Shown here: one piece after another, positions 4,507 to 5,685 of the stretch
Position numbering within the stretch: position 1 is the first letter of the stretch
Layout of the letters: every line of letters begins with the position of its first letter
Source of the DNA: Anaerolineae bacterium
GTDB taxonomy: Bacteria > Chloroflexota > Anaerolineae > E26-bin7
DNA: 5,685 nt
Direction: 5' to 3'
Assembly: GCA_029933115.1 (NCBI GenBank)
Contig: JAOZOT010000070.1
Coordinates: 1-5,685 of the forward strand
Notes under the pieces: model-generated
Database searches by the model: none
The model's input: only the letters and a program-made list of their open reading frames with translations
What the model was told of the DNA's origin: nothing
Made by a program: the position numbers and the translations under genes

Positions 4507-5685
4507 TCACCTCAGCACCCGCACATCCCCCACTCTCTTGGTCACCTTTCGCTCATCCAGATGCTCCATCAGAGCCAGAGCATATTTGCGGCTGGCCCCA
4601 AACATGTCCCGCACCTGGGCCACGGTAATGCTGCCTTCCCTCTTGATCCGAGCCACGATCCGGTTCACCATCTCCTCGTAGGTCTCGGTCAGGAAGATGA
4701 CGTCCTCGCTGACCTTGAACAGTTTGCCTTGTTCGACCAGCGCGTTCAAGACCTCCGCGCCGACTTGGGCCTCGCAGTCAGCCACCGAAGGAGTTGTGTA
4801 AGGGTTCCGGCGAAACTCGGCCAGCAGTGCATCCACCTTGCGCTGCTCGGCGGGGCTGAACTTGACTTCGTGCCGGGGCAGCCGGATGGTAGTCTCCTCC
4901 TCGACCAGTTTCCCCTCCCTCGCCGCCAGGCTCACCACCTCGTTGAAGAGCTTGCTCGCCAGCCGGGAGCGGCTCTTGAGTTCTTCGCGGGACATCCCCT
5001 TACGAAGAGGGTATTGTTGGTGATAGTCTTTCAGGACGGCGCTCAGTCTTTCGATGAGGCTCTGCCAACCCGATTTGGAGATGAGGTATTGGCTGCTGGA
5101 AGCCGGCTGCTGGATAGTCTTCGGTTGCTTGCTGCTCAAAGCGATGATTTGTCCCGCGGACAGCAGGGCGTTCAACGCTTTGGCCGCCTCTTCGGTGGGA
5201 AGCCCGCAACGTTTGACCAATTCCCTGGCCTCACACGGCTGCTGGCTTTCCAACGATTGCAGCAGCACCTCTTCGGGGCTGCCGTGAGCCATGGTCTCCA
5301 GACGGGTGATGACCTCGGGGCGGAAGCGCCGGTAGCGCCGCTGAGGATGGACATTGACCACCACCCCACCGCCGATGGTCGCCCCCGGTGAAGGTTGACG
5401 GACGATGAAGCGGTCGTTTTTGACCAGCACGGCCGGTGAGGCCAGGCGCAGTTGGGCCCAGCCCGTCTCGCCGGGGCGCAAGACCTCCTGGTCGAGGAGG
5501 CGCACGTGAGCCTGGATCTCAGCCGCGCCGCTGAAGAACTCCAGGGCCGTGTTGTGCTTGAGGGGTTTGGGGGCATCGGCCAGGTATTGCAAACGCACGT
5601 CAATGAGCCTGGTCGGCCTCAGTGTGCCCGGCAAGGTCACCACATCGCCTCTCTTCAACTGGTCGGTACTCACCCCGCCCAAATT
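4507..5685 (-). CDS. selB: Selenocysteine-specific elongation factor SelB (5' end beyond window)
   Basis: The visible 392 residues are the C-terminal part of SelB, which brings selenocysteyl-tRNA to the ribosome at UGA codons marked by a SECIS hairpin. The frame is open to the right edge and begins NLGGVSTDQLKRGDVV, the end of a translation-factor beta-barrel domain, so the GTPase domain (roughly 200-250 residues) lies outside. Domain III follows (FFSGAAEIQAHVRLL at 50-64, PSPGATIGGG at 98-107). From about residue 120 come the winged-helix repeats. The last, REGSITVAQVRDMFGASRKY then GDVRVL at the very end, closely fits the SECIS-binding module of known SelB. The leucine encoded by TTG near 5682 is internal, not a start. 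The gene itself ends with TGA, read as stop since no SECIS-like hairpin follows in the 9-bp gap. selA and selC may lie nearby outside the window. Confidence 0.95.
   Translation of the reverse strand, partial: NLGGVSTDQLKRGDVVTLPGTLRPTRLIDVRLQYLADAPKPLKHNTALEFFSGAAEIQAHVRLLDQEVLRPGETGWAQLRLASPAVLVKNDRFIVRQPSPGATIGGGVVVNVHPQRRYRRFRPEVITRLETMAHGSPEEVLLQSLESQQPCEARELVKRCGLPTEEAAKALNALLSAGQIIALSSKQPKTIQQPASSSQYLISKSGWQSLIERLSAVLKDYHQQYPLRKGMSREELKSRSRLASKLFNEVVSLAAREGKLVEEETTIRLPRHEVKFSPAEQRKVDALLAEFRRNPYTTPSVADCEAQVGAEVLNALVEQGKLFKVSEDVIFLTETYEEMVNRIVARIKREGSITVAQVRDMFGASRKYALALMEHLDERKVTKRVGDVRVLR

Noticed and set aside
4561..5391. 276-codon open frame on the plus strand opposite selB
   Set aside because: It is a shadow of the conserved selB reading frame, with low-complexity Leu/Gln/His-rich content and no family features.

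Overview
The window comes from a bacterium of moderately high GC content. Its protein set and sequence style fit an anaerobic or facultative bacterium, possibly of the Chloroflexota. That assignment is an impression from the protein sequences, not a measured placement. There are six protein genes (five complete, one cut by the right edge) and one tRNA gene. No insertion sequence, phage gene or CRISPR array is visible.

Left part (1-1470). An IclR-family repressor gene reads leftward. Its 3' side holds three related G/C-rich palindromes (about 22-162), which lie towards whatever gene sits left of the window. Its roughly 170-nt leader contains interlocking inverted repeats that can fold in two mutually exclusive ways. 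Its promoter is back to back with the promoter of a single tRNA-Leu(GAG) gene. The tRNA promoter matches the sigma-70 consensus exactly and the gene has its own rho-independent terminator. Two pseudo-palindromes sit at the predicted start point of the regulator transcript and could be its operator.

Middle (1471-3283). A gene for the beta subunit of electron-transfer flavoprotein stands without the usual adjacent alpha subunit. It converges on a radC-type gene (JAMM/MPN+ domain), with two hairpins between them. The radC promoter diverges from a second exact sigma-70 consensus promoter, which drives the rightward pair that follows.

Right part (3284-5685). A small protein with two predicted membrane helices, a highly acidic linker and a C-terminal SEC-C zinc motif is followed, probably in one operon, by an alpha/beta hydrolase with a complete catalytic triad. 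The hydrolase ends 9 bp from the convergent 3' end of selB, the selenocysteine-specific elongation factor. The selB GTPase half lies beyond the right edge. selB implies that this organism makes selenoproteins.

The genes do not form one pathway. The window looks like ordinary chromosomal housekeeping DNA with short transcription units. The best leads are the switch-like regulator leader, the palindrome cluster, the orphan etfB and the membrane-anchored SEC-C protein. The four strong promoters, arranged as two divergent pairs with identical 17-bp spacers, are a clear regularity. I saw no convincing new defence or mobile system.
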